Shown: positions 47,401 to 55,527, numbered from the stretch's first letter. The stretch is 64,000 nucleotides of DNA from JAGPUQ01 sp036677085 (GCA_036677085.1 JAKFFI010000052.1:73824-137823), one strand, 5' to 3'. A program made the numbers and translations. Notes: a model not told the origin generated them from the sequence alone.

Positions 47401-49848
47401 CCCGCGCTGTCGTTGACCTTGGGGGTGACGGTTCCGGCGCAGGGCAGTGTTAGCGTACGTTTTGTCATCGGCTACGCGGCCAGCCCCCAGGTCGCCGCGC
47501 GACTGATCGCGCGCCGTCTGGGTACACCGCTGCCGTCCGCGGCCGTGCTGGAGCGCGCCCTCGGCCGTGTCCGCATGCAGCGCGATGCCGAGCCGCCGGC
47601 GCACGAATTCAGCGCAGATGGCTGGACGCTCGGCGTCGATGGCAATGCCCCGCGGCCCTACAGCCATCTCATGGTGAATGCTCTGGGCCAGGGCGCGATG
47701 CTCGACAGCGCCGGATATGTCGCTGCCTTCGCCAGCAACAGCCAGCAAAACGCTCTCACCCCGTTCCGGTTGAGCGACGCTGGTCACCGTCTGCCGGGAG
47801 AGGCGCTCTATGTGGTCGATCTGGCTACCGACACCTGCGGCGGGCCCACCTTTGCACCGCTGCGGCGCGGTGATATCCCGCATCGAGTCGAGTTCGCGCC
47901 CGGTCAGGCGCGCTTTGCCAGTACGCTCGCGGAGTTCGATCTGGAGATGACCGTGTGCGTACCGCCGGACGTATCCGCGCAACTGCGTCTATTGCGCATC
48001 GCCAATCGCGGCAGCGCGGCGCGCCGCTGCCGGGTGGTGGCCTACTTCGAATGGGTGCTGGCGGAGCTGCCCGCGGACAGCCGGGGGCGGCTCGAACTCG
48101 TCACGGAAGCGGGCGCTGTCTACGCCCGTAATCCCGACAACCTGTTTGCGCCCGGCTGGGCGTTTGTGGCGAGCAGTCTCGATCAGCCGGTGGTGGAGAC
48201 TGTGCGCAGCCGCTTCGCGGGCACTGCGGCGGGCCTGCTGCCGTGCTTCGTCAGCCTGGGCACCGGCGATCCGGCGGCCGTGGACGACGGCAGCCGGGTC
48301 GCGGCTTTCTCGGGCGAAGTGGAAGTGCCGGCGGGCGGCGAGTTGTGGGTGAATTTCGCGCTCGGCCAGGCTCCGACGCTCGATGCTGCCCGTGCGCTGG
48401 CCGCGCGCTATCGCGACCCCGCCGCGGCGCAGACTGCCTTGGTCGCGACCGAGGCGGACTGGCGCCGCCGCCTCGGCGAGTTGCGCGTCGAAACCAATCG
48501 CAAGGACTTCGACCGCCTCGTCAATATCTGGCTGCCCTACCAGGTGCTGAATGCGCGGTTGTGGGGACGCTGCGGTCCGGAGCAGCGCTCGGGCGCCTAC
48601 GGTTTCCGCGATCAGTTGCAGGATGTCTTACCGCTGTTGCTGATCGATCCGAAGCTGGCGCGGGAGCAGATTCTGCGCCACGCCAGCCAGCAGTTTCCGC
48701 AAGGCGATGTACTGCACTGGTGGCACCCGACGCCGGCAGACGGCACCGGCTTTGGGGCCCGCACCCGGGCATCCGACCCGCAGCTGTGGTTGCCCTACAT
48801 TACGGCTCAGTACATCACCGCCACCGGCGACATCGGCATCCTCGCGGAAGAGATGCCTTTCCTCGAAAGCGAACCCATTCCCTACGGCGCCGACGGCATC
48901 GGGTTTGCGCCGCGTCCCGGCGCCGAACGCGTCGCACTCCACGAACACTGTCGCCGCGCCATCGACTTCACACTGAAGCAGCGCGGCCGTCACGGCCTGC
49001 CGCTGATCGGCAGTGGCGACTGGAACGATGCCCTCGACCGCATCGGCCATCGCGGCCGTGGCGAAAGCGTGTGGCTCGGTTTTTTCCTGCATCGGGTGCT
49101 GCTCGACTGGGAGGCGCTGGCGCGCCGCCGTGGCGACGCGGCAACTGCCGTCCGCTGGCGCGCTGAAGCCGTCCGCTTGCGTGCGGCGCTGGCGGCGATG
49201 CGCCGGGGTGAGCGCTATGTGCGCGCCATTGCCGACGACGGTACCGAACTGCTCCACGCCAATGCCCTCACGGCGGCCTGGCCGGCGCTGTCCGGGGCCG
49301 TGGCCGCCGCCGATGCACTCGCCGCGTTGCGCGCCGATCTGGCGCAGCTCGAAGGCGAGCATCTGGTGCGCGTCCAGACCCCGGCGTTCGACGAGCATTC
49401 GATACCGTGGCCCGGACGCATCGCCCTCTATCCGCCCGGCGTGCGCGAGAACGGCGGCCAGTATTCCCATGGTGCATCCTGGCTGGTGGACGCCCTGACG
49501 GCGCTCGCGAGGGACGCCGACAACGTGTCGGATGCCAATCGTCTGCGCGCCGAGGCGTTCCGGTTGTGGCTGAAAATTTCGCCCCTGGGCCGGGATGTTC
49601 CCGAGCTGGCAGCCCGTTACGGCTTGGCGCCCCATCAACAGCCGGCGGATATTTACAGCGGCCCCGGCCACGAAGGTCGCGGTGGCTGGAGCTGGTACAC
49701 CGGCGCGGCGGCCCGCATGCTCTGGGCGGCCTACGGAGTGCTCGGCATTGAACTGCGCGATGGCGTCGCCACCCGGATTTCCGGGCCTGCTGGAGGCTTG
49801 GAGCTGTACGAACTGAGGGCTCGGGGTGAACCTCTGCCCGAGGGGTGA
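44473..49848 (+). CDS. Polytopic membrane protein with C-terminal GH94 phosphorylase module
   Basis: A 1,791-aa protein related to the C-terminal part of NdvB-type cyclic beta-1,2-glucan synthases. About residues 10-700 hold roughly 16 hydrophobic helices. About 735-1330 contain two beta-sandwich repeats (HVLGNGLYMLRLGEDG and APRPYSHLMVNALGQG starts). About 1340-1720 form the GH94 (alpha/alpha)6 barrel, with GFRDQLQDVLPLL and the DWND motif at 1516-1519. The usual GT84 glycosyltransferase and glycoamylase N-terminal parts of NdvB are not seen. ATG 44473 has GGGAGG upstream. The protein may process exported beta-glucan; function inferred only. Confidence 0.8.
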   Translation: MGAAATIDSDRLGRLALWAAGIVLFAAALGAVHAGSPLAAAAGAGFGLLLIGRAGGAADGVFLALRHGVVAALFALAATPELPLWQTPREWIDLLRFTPLGATLAFAVYGLVAGLLPVRQRRPLPAATSLVLLIAPFALFNGLFLLASRDLLELPGVWLGLDLPPALRSLPGCWLVLGLFGELAVQGLGIAVDQRWTHNWRLRALLWSSALWAALTPHIADLGSGGLAGALPAWLQLPLGVATAALAQAGLWGQTFLITGALLDALKGRRPTWQAAADHWRSGAGKGAVYSAWFMILVYGAALSGRGAVAAWITAQPLVFGTLLGIALFPLARSLIETFDGSPALAGRLGAAYRERANLLRGAVAGFAVALWFGLDRTGADDALRFANGALAGALIYAGVSLLLDAGAMARGLRQRPQRLPVYLAQAVMGGVTGGLIAWYFDAGQLRVVLDRVADYGVVNFPAVGRSSYEYMVYPLFSKWGATDLGLVSGGVKLFYAQSLSGVLQWAIAAPLFSLNLVLLTALIQRRLAPLRTTFSRAGMAEVGAQTVRVLRWGLWMAPIISIFLRMAQDPTWYNQDGAVRSLLATAQQVLQPTDHYRAWSLDVFLGLMAYDWLRVLIWFDHMGLRVATLVNFSFVGMDAVNARLARALGHGPRGQAIPEGLRRFATWAPLLVPFYIPRGGEWEYVWTRAEAMHGHAGPLLPAVRDLVGAYAIAAALAIVVGAWVLMRARRAGTLHRVRNAPAHVLGNGLYMLRLGEDGRGHAQVIRARRGCPEIDLTRRPEDDLDRRGRFFYVSEPGREPWSLTRQPCPGTGVRHRVTEISTTALCYRADAADLTAFARVEVPPDDPVECWTITFENHSNRPRRLRLTSFQELTLGAAEAASRHPEFNALHVGTRFVAPLAALLAHSRLLTDIRGRPAAEVAFHAAATDGQGVRLAGYEDSRGRFVGAGGLACPDGLAPDAPRAPDDEGLLYSFDPALSLTLGVTVPAQGSVSVRFVIGYAASPQVAARLIARRLGTPLPSAAVLERALGRVRMQRDAEPPAHEFSADGWTLGVDGNAPRPYSHLMVNALGQGAMLDSAGYVAAFASNSQQNALTPFRLSDAGHRLPGEALYVVDLATDTCGGPTFAPLRRGDIPHRVEFAPGQARFASTLAEFDLEMTVCVPPDVSAQLRLLRIANRGSAARRCRVVAYFEWVLAELPADSRGRLELVTEAGAVYARNPDNLFAPGWAFVASSLDQPVVETVRSRFAGTAAGLLPCFVSLGTGDPAAVDDGSRVAAFSGEVEVPAGGELWVNFALGQAPTLDAARALAARYRDPAAAQTALVATEADWRRRLGELRVETNRKDFDRLVNIWLPYQVLNARLWGRCGPEQRSGAYGFRDQLQDVLPLLLIDPKLAREQILRHASQQFPQGDVLHWWHPTPADGTGFGARTRASDPQLWLPYITAQYITATGDIGILAEEMPFLESEPIPYGADGIGFAPRPGAERVALHEHCRRAIDFTLKQRGRHGLPLIGSGDWNDALDRIGHRGRGESVWLGFFLHRVLLDWEALARRRGDAATAVRWRAEAVRLRAALAAMRRGERYVRAIADDGTELLHANALTAAWPALSGAVAAADALAALRADLAQLEGEHLVRVQTPAFDEHSIPWPGRIALYPPGVRENGGQYSHGASWLVDALTALARDADNVSDANRLRAEAFRLWLKISPLGRDVPELAARYGLAPHQQPADIYSGPGHEGRGGWSWYTGAAARMLWAAYGVLGIELRDGVATRISGPAGGLELYELRARGEPLPEG

Positions 49849-49930
49849 GAGCCGCGCCAGCTATGTGTTTGCCAAACTGCAAATCATAACTAAAAGAAAT
49901 GAAATTTTATTAAAATCGTATTTTGAAGAC

Positions 49931-49939
49931 TGTTATAAT
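49931..49939 (+). promoter_or_regulatory. Extended -10 promoter for 34-codon gene
   Basis: TGT-TATAAT (TG-n-TATAAT) has a perfect consensus extended -10, preceded by a strongly A+T-rich stretch (about 49880-49930) like an UP element, in an otherwise GC-rich region. No clear -35 is needed with an extended -10. The predicted start is near 49946, about 25 nt before the ATG at 49971. Confidence 0.7.
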
Positions 49940-49970
49940 AATTCCCGTACCATACCTTGGGAGTTATGTC

Positions 49971-50075
49971 ATGCATTTCATCAAAGCCAAACTTGGTGGC
50001 GAAGCGGTTGTCACGGGATTTTGCCTGCTCGTGTTCGGCGTATTTTGCATGATCGTGGTCTCCAATCTGATCTGA
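49971..50075 (+). CDS. 34-aa single-pass membrane peptide
   Basis: A short frame encoding a peptide that begins with MHFIKAKLGGEAVV and ends in a stretch of about 18 hydrophobic residues (GFCLLVFGVFCMIVV-like) capped by SNLI. GGGAG lies 7 nt before the ATG, and an extended -10 promoter lies about 30 nt upstream. The N-terminus is basic, the rest is one membrane helix with two cysteines. No family is recognised. The gene is convergent with zapA. The promoter, ribosome-binding site and single helix make it a credible gene despite its length. Confidence 0.6.
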   Translation: MHFIKAKLGGEAVVTGFCLLVFGVFCMIVVSNLI

Positions 50076-50416
50076 ACACCGCCACGCGCCGCTCCGTCAC
50101 AGCGCGGCCGGTGAATTCAAGGTTCGGCTGATCCGGTCGCGCCGGCGGATCCTTCAATGTGCTCTAAGTTCCGGAAAATCCCGCTACCCAGCGCCCGACT
50201 CCGGCCGGGCGCTACCGACCGCCGGTCCCGTGCCGACAAAAACCTCCTGTTTTGGTCTCGGCAGGCTGCCGATGGCCTGCCAGGTCAGCGCCTGATGTGT
50301 TGCGCGGAGACCGGGCGCGCCGCTTCGGGCGGTTCGCCGTGCGCGTGGTCAGGGGTAAGGAGGACGCGCTCCGGCGGCGCCCAGGCGCCGGGCGGACCAC
50401 GCCAGGTGATGTCCGG
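50076..50416 (-). other. ssrS: zapA-downstream region, syntenic place for 6S RNA
   Basis: In gammaproteobacteria 6S RNA is usually encoded just downstream of zapA. This 341-nt gap has room and folding potential on the minus strand: GGTCTC (about 50313) with GAGACC (about 50254), GGCAGG with CCTGCC, and a 6-bp TGCCGA/TCGGCA hairpin with a further A/U-rich stem. A CCCCTGA element like that of E. coli 6S also occurs. The sequence is otherwise not clearly alike, so this is a low-confidence locus call only. Confidence 0.25.
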
Positions 50417-50719
50417 TTATTCCAGGGCGAGAATGGCCTGGGTCAGTTTGGCGTCGATGCGGTCCAGGTCCGTGCTGGCGGCAGCACTGCTGCCCGCGTG
50501 GTGCTGGGCCTGCATCAACTCGTAGGAAAGATTCAGCGCCGCCATCACGGCGATGCGTTCGAGGCCGATGACATTGCCGGAGCGGCGGATTTCGCGCATG
50601 CGCAGGTCGAGCCCGTGGGCCGCGCTCAGCAGCGCCTCCCGCTGTTCGGGTGGGCAATGGACCTGATATTCCTTGTCGAGTATCCGGATGCTGACCGTCG
50701 AAATGCTGGCGTCGGCCAT
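50417..50719 (-). CDS. zapA: Cell division protein ZapA
   Basis: A 100-aa ZapA that bundles FtsZ filaments. The N-terminal globular part (VSIRILDKEYQVHCPPEQREALLSAAHGLDLRMREIR) is typical and the C-terminus is a long helix for tetramerisation (ERIAVMAALNLSYELMQAQ). It is the second gene of a two-gene leftward unit with the 50,725 gene, and the unit is divergent from ygfB-pepP. Confidence 0.95.
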   Translation of the reverse strand: MADASISTVSIRILDKEYQVHCPPEQREALLSAAHGLDLRMREIRRSGNVIGLERIAVMAALNLSYELMQAQHHAGSSAAASTDLDRIDAKLTQAILALE

Positions 50720-50724
50720 GGTAT

Positions 50725-50934
50725 TCAGGACTCCGGAGTCAGGGCTTTGAGCCGCGCGATCATGTTTTCGATCCGAGAGCGCGCCATTTCGTTCTTTTCG
50801 AGCAACTGGCTGCGCTCCCGCGCCATGCTGGCTTCGCGCTCCCGCAGGACGTCATTTTCGGCTTTCAGGCGCGCGCTCAAGGCCGCCAGACGGTCGACCT
50901 TGTGCTCGAGTTCGGTGATGGAAGTCGCGCTCAT
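50725..50934 (-). CDS. TIGR02449/ZapB-like coiled-coil protein
   Basis: A 69-aa, almost wholly coiled-coil protein (ITELEHKVDRLAALSARLKAENDVLREREASMARERSQLL), with heptad Leu/Ile spacing. It belongs to the short protein family (TIGR02449) next to zapA in many gammaproteobacteria and resembles ZapB, the ZapA partner at the Z-ring. ATG 50934 is preferred (GGGA upstream); an in-frame ATG at 50940 is the alternative. Five nt separate its stop from zapA. Confidence 0.88.
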   Translation of the reverse strand: MSATSITELEHKVDRLAALSARLKAENDVLREREASMARERSQLLEKNEMARSRIENMIARLKALTPES

Positions 50935-51096
50935 GACCATCCCGGCCGAGGTTCTTGGCCGGAGACTATAATTGGCGCGCGCCAAAGCGGTCAATCGACT
51001 CCGCCACGTTTGTCATCACCGACCGGCGGGCGCGGCGGATGTCGCGGTGTGGGCACCATGCTAGGATGCCCGTCAGTCCCCGTACCTGTCGATCGT

Positions 51097-51651
51097 GTGT
51101 CCCGTTTCGAGCATCTGAGCGCCGCGTTTACCGCGTTGAACGTACCCCTGGATCCCGCCGAATGGCACGGTCTGCTGTGCGGCGCCAGCGCCGGTGGGAT
51201 GCGCTCACCCACTGCGGTCTTCCACTTGCTCGAAGCCGAGCTCGCCACCCTGGTGGTCGAGGAGGCGTTGCGCGGCGCACTCACGGATATTGCCGCCGAC
51301 GCCGCGCACGATCTGGCGCGCTTCGATTACGGTTTTCAGCTGCTGCTGCCCGCGGACGATGCGCCTCTGGGCGCGCGTGTGCGGGCGCTCGCCGTTTGGT
51401 GTCAGGGGTTTCTGGCCGGGCTCGGGCAGGGCGGTGGCGCGCGCAGCCTGAGCGCGGACACCGCCTCGGCACTGGATGATCTCGCCGCCATCGGTCGCGC
51501 CGACGCCGACCTCGATGATTCCGATCTCGATGATACCGAGGAGGACGAGCGCGATTACGCCGAACTGGTCGAGTATGTGCGCGCCGCAGTGCTGGTGATC
51601 GATGCCGAATTGCGCGAGCAGCACGCCGGACCTGACGTCAAATTGCATTAG
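51097..51651 (+). CDS. ygfB: UPF0149/YgfB-family protein
   Basis: A protein of about 184 aa of the YgfB/YecA (UPF0149) family. The PAEWHGLLCGASAGG segment near residue 20, CQGFLAGLGQGGG near 113 and an acidic stretch (DADLDDSDLDDTEEDERDYAELVEYVR) before the last helix are typical. In Pseudomonas YgfB affects beta-lactam resistance by binding a transcription factor. GTG 51097 (giving MSRFEHL) is preferred for length; ATG 51058 in the same frame is possible. It is followed by pepP, as in E. coli. Confidence 0.85.
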   Translation: MSRFEHLSAAFTALNVPLDPAEWHGLLCGASAGGMRSPTAVFHLLEAELATLVVEEALRGALTDIAADAAHDLARFDYGFQLLLPADDAPLGARVRALAVWCQGFLAGLGQGGGARSLSADTASALDDLAAIGRADADLDDSDLDDTEEDERDYAELVEYVRAAVLVIDAELREQHAGPDVKLH

Positions 51652-51667
51652 CCCAGGACTGCAACCG

Positions 51668-52978
51668 ATGATCACTGCCCAGGAATTCGCCCGCCGCCGC
51701 CGCGACCTGATGGCGACGATGAGCAAAAACAGCATTGCCATACTGACCGCGGCACCCGCGCAGGTGCGCAGCCGGGATACTTATTTTCCGTATCGGCAGG
51801 ACAGCAATTTTTTCTACCTGACCGGTTTTCCCGAGCCCGAGGCGGTGCTGGTGCTGATCCCGAAACGGCCCCAGGGACAGTTCGTCCTGTTCTGCCGCGA
51901 GCGCGACCGCAGCCGCGAAATCTGGGATGGCCGCCGCGCCGGCCCCGAGGGCGCGCGCGAGCTGTACGGCGCCGATGACGCCTTTCCGATCGACGACATC
52001 GACGAAATCCTGCCCGGACTGCTGGAAGGCCGCGACCGCGTGTACTACGCGCTCGGCCGCAACCGTAATTTCGACACCCGGTTGCTGGATTGGATCGACG
52101 GCATCCGCGCCCGCGCCCGCAGCGGCGCGGTGCCGCCGGAGGAGTTCGTCGATCTCGATCATCTGGTCCACGAAGCGCGCCTGTTCAAAACGGCGACCGA
52201 ACTCAAGGTGATGCGCAAGGCCGGAGCGATTTCCGCGCGCGCGCACTGCCGCGCCATGCGCGCGGCGCGGCCGGGCCTGTACGAGTATCAGTTGCAGGCG
52301 GAGATCGAACACACCTTCGCCAGCGAGGGCGCGCGCCATCCGGCCTACGGCTCCATCGTCGGCGGCGGCGCCAATGCCTGTGTGCTGCACTATGTGGAAA
52401 ACAGCGCGCCGCTGCAGGACGGCGATCTGGTGCTGATCGACGCCGGTGCCGAGCTGGAGCATTACGCCGCCGACATCACCCGCACCTTCCCGGTCAGCGG
52501 TAAATTCTCGGCGCCGCAGCAGGCGCTCTACGAGGTCGTGCTGGCGGCTCAGTTCGCCGCCATCGACGTTGCGCGCGTCGGCAACCACTGGGACGAACCG
52601 CACCGGGTCACCGTGAAGATCATTACCCAGGGTCTGGTCGATCTGGGATTGCTGAAGGGCAATGTCGACGACCTGATCGCGCGCAATGCCTACACGGATT
52701 TTTACATGCACCGCGCCGGCCACTGGCTCGGCATGGATGTCCACGATGTCGGCGACTACAAGGTCGACAACGAGTGGCGCCTGCTCGAACCCGGCATGGT
52801 GATGACCGTGGAGCCCGGCATCTATGTCGCGCCCGACAATCGCAAGGTCGCGAAAAAGTGGCGCGGCATCGGCATTCGCATCGAGGACGATGTCGTGATC
52901 ACGCGCAAAGGCCCCGAAATCCTGACGGCCGGAGTCCCCAAGACCGTGGCGGACATCGAGCGGCTGATGGCGGACTGA
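51668..52978 (+). CDS. pepP: Xaa-Pro aminopeptidase P
   Basis: A 436-aa proline aminopeptidase of the pita-bread metalloprotease fold. Metal ligands are seen in VLIDAGAELEHYAADITRTFP (two Asp), HRAGHWLGMDVHDVG (His), MTVEPGIYV (Glu) and GIGIRIEDDVVIT (Glu). The N-terminal creatinase-like domain begins with EFARRRRDLM. ATG 51668 has AGGA upstream. It is followed 4 nt later by ubiH, matching the conserved ygfB-pepP-ubiH-ubiI order. Confidence 0.95.
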   Translation: MITAQEFARRRRDLMATMSKNSIAILTAAPAQVRSRDTYFPYRQDSNFFYLTGFPEPEAVLVLIPKRPQGQFVLFCRERDRSREIWDGRRAGPEGARELYGADDAFPIDDIDEILPGLLEGRDRVYYALGRNRNFDTRLLDWIDGIRARARSGAVPPEEFVDLDHLVHEARLFKTATELKVMRKAGAISARAHCRAMRAARPGLYEYQLQAEIEHTFASEGARHPAYGSIVGGGANACVLHYVENSAPLQDGDLVLIDAGAELEHYAADITRTFPVSGKFSAPQQALYEVVLAAQFAAIDVARVGNHWDEPHRVTVKIITQGLVDLGLLKGNVDDLIARNAYTDFYMHRAGHWLGMDVHDVGDYKVDNEWRLLEPGMVMTVEPGIYVAPDNRKVAKKWRGIGIRIEDDVVITRKGPEILTAGVPKTVADIERLMAD

Positions 52979-52981
52979 GCC

Positions 52982-54202
52982 ATGACGGCAAGCGCCGATG
53001 TCGACATTGCGATCGCGGGCGGCGGCCTCACGGCGCTGACCGCGGCCGTGGTGCTGGCGCGCGCCGGCCCCGCGTGGCGCATCACCCTGCTGGCGGATGA
53101 TCCGCCCGGCGATGCAATCTCCGATGCGCGGACCATGGCGCTGTCCGCCAGTAGCCGCGAAGTCTTTGCGACGCTGGGTCTGTCGCCCGGGATCGCAGCG
53201 CGCTCGGCCGCGATAACCGATATCCAGGTGAGCGAGCGCGGTGGCTGGGGCCTGGCGCGGCTGGGGCCGGCCCCGGGCGACGCTCCCTTCGGGCAAGTGA
53301 TCGAGAACAGCGAGCTGATCCGATTGCTCGCCGCTGCGGTCGCCGCCTGTCCCAATGTCGGCCGCGCACCGGGCATCGACGCGACCCCGGTGCTGCGCCG
53401 CGACCACCTCGAAATCCCGTCCGGCGCCGGTCCGTTGCGTACCCGTCTGCTGGTGCTCGCCGACGGGACGGACTCGCCGCTGCGCGCGGGATTCGGCATC
53501 GGCGTCGCTGCGCGCGACTACGGCAATTGCGCGCTGATCGCCACCCTGACGCTCGCCGAGCCCCATCGGGGTATCGCCTACGAGCGCTTCACCCGGGACG
53601 GCCCCATGGCGCTGCTGCCGCTGCCGGATCGGGATGGCCAGCCGCGCGCCTCCCTGGTCTGGGTGTTGCCACCGGAGCGGGCCGCGGTGCTCGCGGTAGC
53701 GGACGCATCCGAACGGCTCGCCGAGCTCCAGACAGCATTCGGCCACCGCGCCGGCGCCATGCTCGGCATGGGCGCGCCGCAACGCATTCCGCTGCGGCGC
53801 GGTCTCGCCCGCGAACAGGTGCGCTCGCGCCTGGTGCTGGTGGGCAATGCCGCCCACAGCCTGCACCCGGTCGCGGGACAGGGCTTCAATCTCACGGTGC
53901 GGGATCTAGCGGCCCTGGCGCAGCACCTGCGCGCGGGCGCCAGGGCCGGTCGCGACTTGGGCGATCTCGGTGTGCTCGCCGGCTACGCCCGGGCGCGGGA
54001 GCCCGACCAGTGGCGCACTCTGCAATTCAGCGAGCAGCTGCCGGCGCTGTTCGCCAGCCGTGCGCCCCTGGTGGCCGTCGGACGCAATCTCGGGCTGACC
54101 GCGCTCGGCCTCTGCCCGCCGCTGCGGCGCGCGCTGGCGGATTTTGGCGCCGGGCTCGCGGTGCCTGCCGCCCAGGTGATCGGCGATGACGCGCGACGCT
54201 GA
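52982..54202 (+). CDS. ubiH: 2-octaprenyl-6-methoxyphenol hydroxylase (UbiH)
   Basis: A 406-aa FAD-dependent hydroxylase of aerobic ubiquinone synthesis. The FAD loop DIAIAGGGLTALTAAVVL is near residue 8, and the second motif GNAAHSLHPVAGQGFNLTVRD near 292 is shared by UbiH/UbiI/UbiF enzymes. It has the position expected of UbiH, next to pepP. The UbiH/UbiI/UbiF names are hard to separate by sequence; synteny favours UbiH. It overlaps the next gene by 17 nt. Confidence 0.88.
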   Translation: MTASADVDIAIAGGGLTALTAAVVLARAGPAWRITLLADDPPGDAISDARTMALSASSREVFATLGLSPGIAARSAAITDIQVSERGGWGLARLGPAPGDAPFGQVIENSELIRLLAAAVAACPNVGRAPGIDATPVLRRDHLEIPSGAGPLRTRLLVLADGTDSPLRAGFGIGVAARDYGNCALIATLTLAEPHRGIAYERFTRDGPMALLPLPDRDGQPRASLVWVLPPERAAVLAVADASERLAELQTAFGHRAGAMLGMGAPQRIPLRRGLAREQVRSRLVLVGNAAHSLHPVAGQGFNLTVRDLAALAQHLRAGARAGRDLGDLGVLAGYARAREPDQWRTLQFSEQLPALFASRAPLVAVGRNLGLTALGLCPPLRRALADFGAGLAVPAAQVIGDDARR

Positions 54203-55394
54203 TGTCCTGATCGTTGGGGCGGGCCCGGTGGGCGCCGCCTTCGCACTCGCGCTCGCCCGCGGGCCGGCGGGCGCGGGCCTTGCGATCACGCTGGTGGAGT
54301 CGCAGCCATCCCCGGTGCTGGCCGATACCCGGGCACTGGATCGCCGTGCGCTGGCCCTCAACGAGCGCAGCCGGCGTCTGCTTGAGCGGATCGGCGCCTG
54401 GCCCGAGGCGCTCGCCCGGCGCGCCTGTCCCTATCGGGCCATGGAGGTCTGGGATCGCGCCAGCGCCGGCCACGTGAGCTTTGACTGCGCCGAGATTCAC
54501 GAGTCCCGCTTGGGGCACATCGTTGCGCAACCGGCGCTGATCGCGGCGCTCGGCGCGGCGGTGCGCGCGCAGCCCAATATCCGCTTTCTGTGTCCGCAGA
54601 CGCTGGCGCGGATCCATCGCCTGCCCGACGGCGGCTGCGCGGCTGAACTGAACCACGAGCGGATGCGTGCGTCCCTGCTGGTGGCGGCGGATGGACCGCG
54701 CTCGCCGCTGCGCGAGCGTTTCGGGTTCACTTCCCGGCGCTGGGATCCCGGCCAGATGGCGCTGGTCGCGGTGCTGCGCACCGAGCGCGAGCACGGCCAT
54801 TGCGCCCGGCAGTGGTTCGCTGCCACCGGGCCGCTCGCGTTTTTGCCGCTCCATGACGAGGACGGTGACACCCGTTTCGTGGCCATCGTCTGGTCCCAGA
54901 CGCAGGCCGTGGCGGAGCGCCTGCACGCGCTGCCCGACGACGCCCTGTGTCGCGAGCTGGAAATCGCCAGTGAACATGTGTTGGGCGCGATCTCGCTGTG
55001 GGGCGAGCGCGCGCTGATACCCCTGGGCCAGCATCACGCCGACAGCTATGTGATGCCGGGAATCGCACTGCTCGGCGACGCCGCGCACGCCATTCATCCG
55101 CTGGCGGGGCAGGGGGTCAACCTCGGTCTGGCGGATGCCGAAGTGCTGGCGGAAGAAGCGGCGCGCGCGCTGCAACGTGGTCTGGGCGTCGCCGATGCCG
55201 GCGCGCTGGCGCGCTACCAGCGTCGGCGCCGACCGGAGAATCTCGCCATGCTGGCCGCGATGCGCGGGTTCAAGGCGCTGTTCGGTCGCGAGGATCTGCC
55301 CAGCGCCCTGGTGCGCGCCGCCGGCATGGCATTTTTCGACCGCGCCGAGCCCCTCAAACGCCTGGTGATGCGCGCTGCTGCCGGGACGGTCTGA
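54186..55394 (+). CDS. ubiI: UbiI/VisC-type FAD-dependent hydroxylase
   Basis: A 402-aa paralogue of the previous protein, with DVLIVGAGPVGAAFALAL near residue 6 and GDAAHAIHPLAGQGVNLGLAD near 298. In E. coli the adjacent gene ubiI (visC) encodes the C5-hydroxylase of ubiquinone synthesis, so this is the likely role. It overlaps ubiH by 17 nt and is translationally coupled. It ends before the promoter region of the beta-oxidation operon. Confidence 0.86.
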   Translation: MTRDADVLIVGAGPVGAAFALALARGPAGAGLAITLVESQPSPVLADTRALDRRALALNERSRRLLERIGAWPEALARRACPYRAMEVWDRASAGHVSFDCAEIHESRLGHIVAQPALIAALGAAVRAQPNIRFLCPQTLARIHRLPDGGCAAELNHERMRASLLVAADGPRSPLRERFGFTSRRWDPGQMALVAVLRTEREHGHCARQWFAATGPLAFLPLHDEDGDTRFVAIVWSQTQAVAERLHALPDDALCRELEIASEHVLGAISLWGERALIPLGQHHADSYVMPGIALLGDAAHAIHPLAGQGVNLGLADAEVLAEEAARALQRGLGVADAGALARYQRRRRPENLAMLAAMRGFKALFGREDLPSALVRAAGMAFFDRAEPLKRLVMRAAAGTV

Positions 55395-55467
55395 GCGCGT
55401 TTTGGGGCCGGCACGACGACGCTGACCGGGCGCCCCGAACGCTGAGGGCGGGCAGGTTACCGCCGGG

Positions 55468-55496
55468 TTTACCGTCCCCGGGCGTTCAACTATAGT
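55468..55496 (+). promoter_or_regulatory. Candidate sigma-70 promoter of beta-oxidation operon
   Basis: TTTACC (55468-55473) and TATAGT (55491-55496), spaced by 17 bp, make a plausible promoter upstream of the 55,629 operon. The predicted start is near 55503, leaving an untranslated leader of about 126 nt. Confidence 0.45.
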
Positions 55497-55508
55497 GCTT
55501 CGCCTTGG

Positions 55509-55527
55509 CTTTTCGCATCGCGAAAAG
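55509..55527. promoter_or_regulatory. Operator-like palindrome at start of beta-oxidation operon
   Basis: CTTTTCGC (55509-55516) and GCGAAAAG (55520-55527) form a perfect 8-bp inverted repeat with spacer ATC. It lies just downstream of the promoter, at about +7 to +25, a usual repressor-binding position. It is a candidate binding site for a TetR- or LacI-like repressor, which would have to be encoded elsewhere. A hairpin in the leader is the alternative. Confidence 0.5.
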
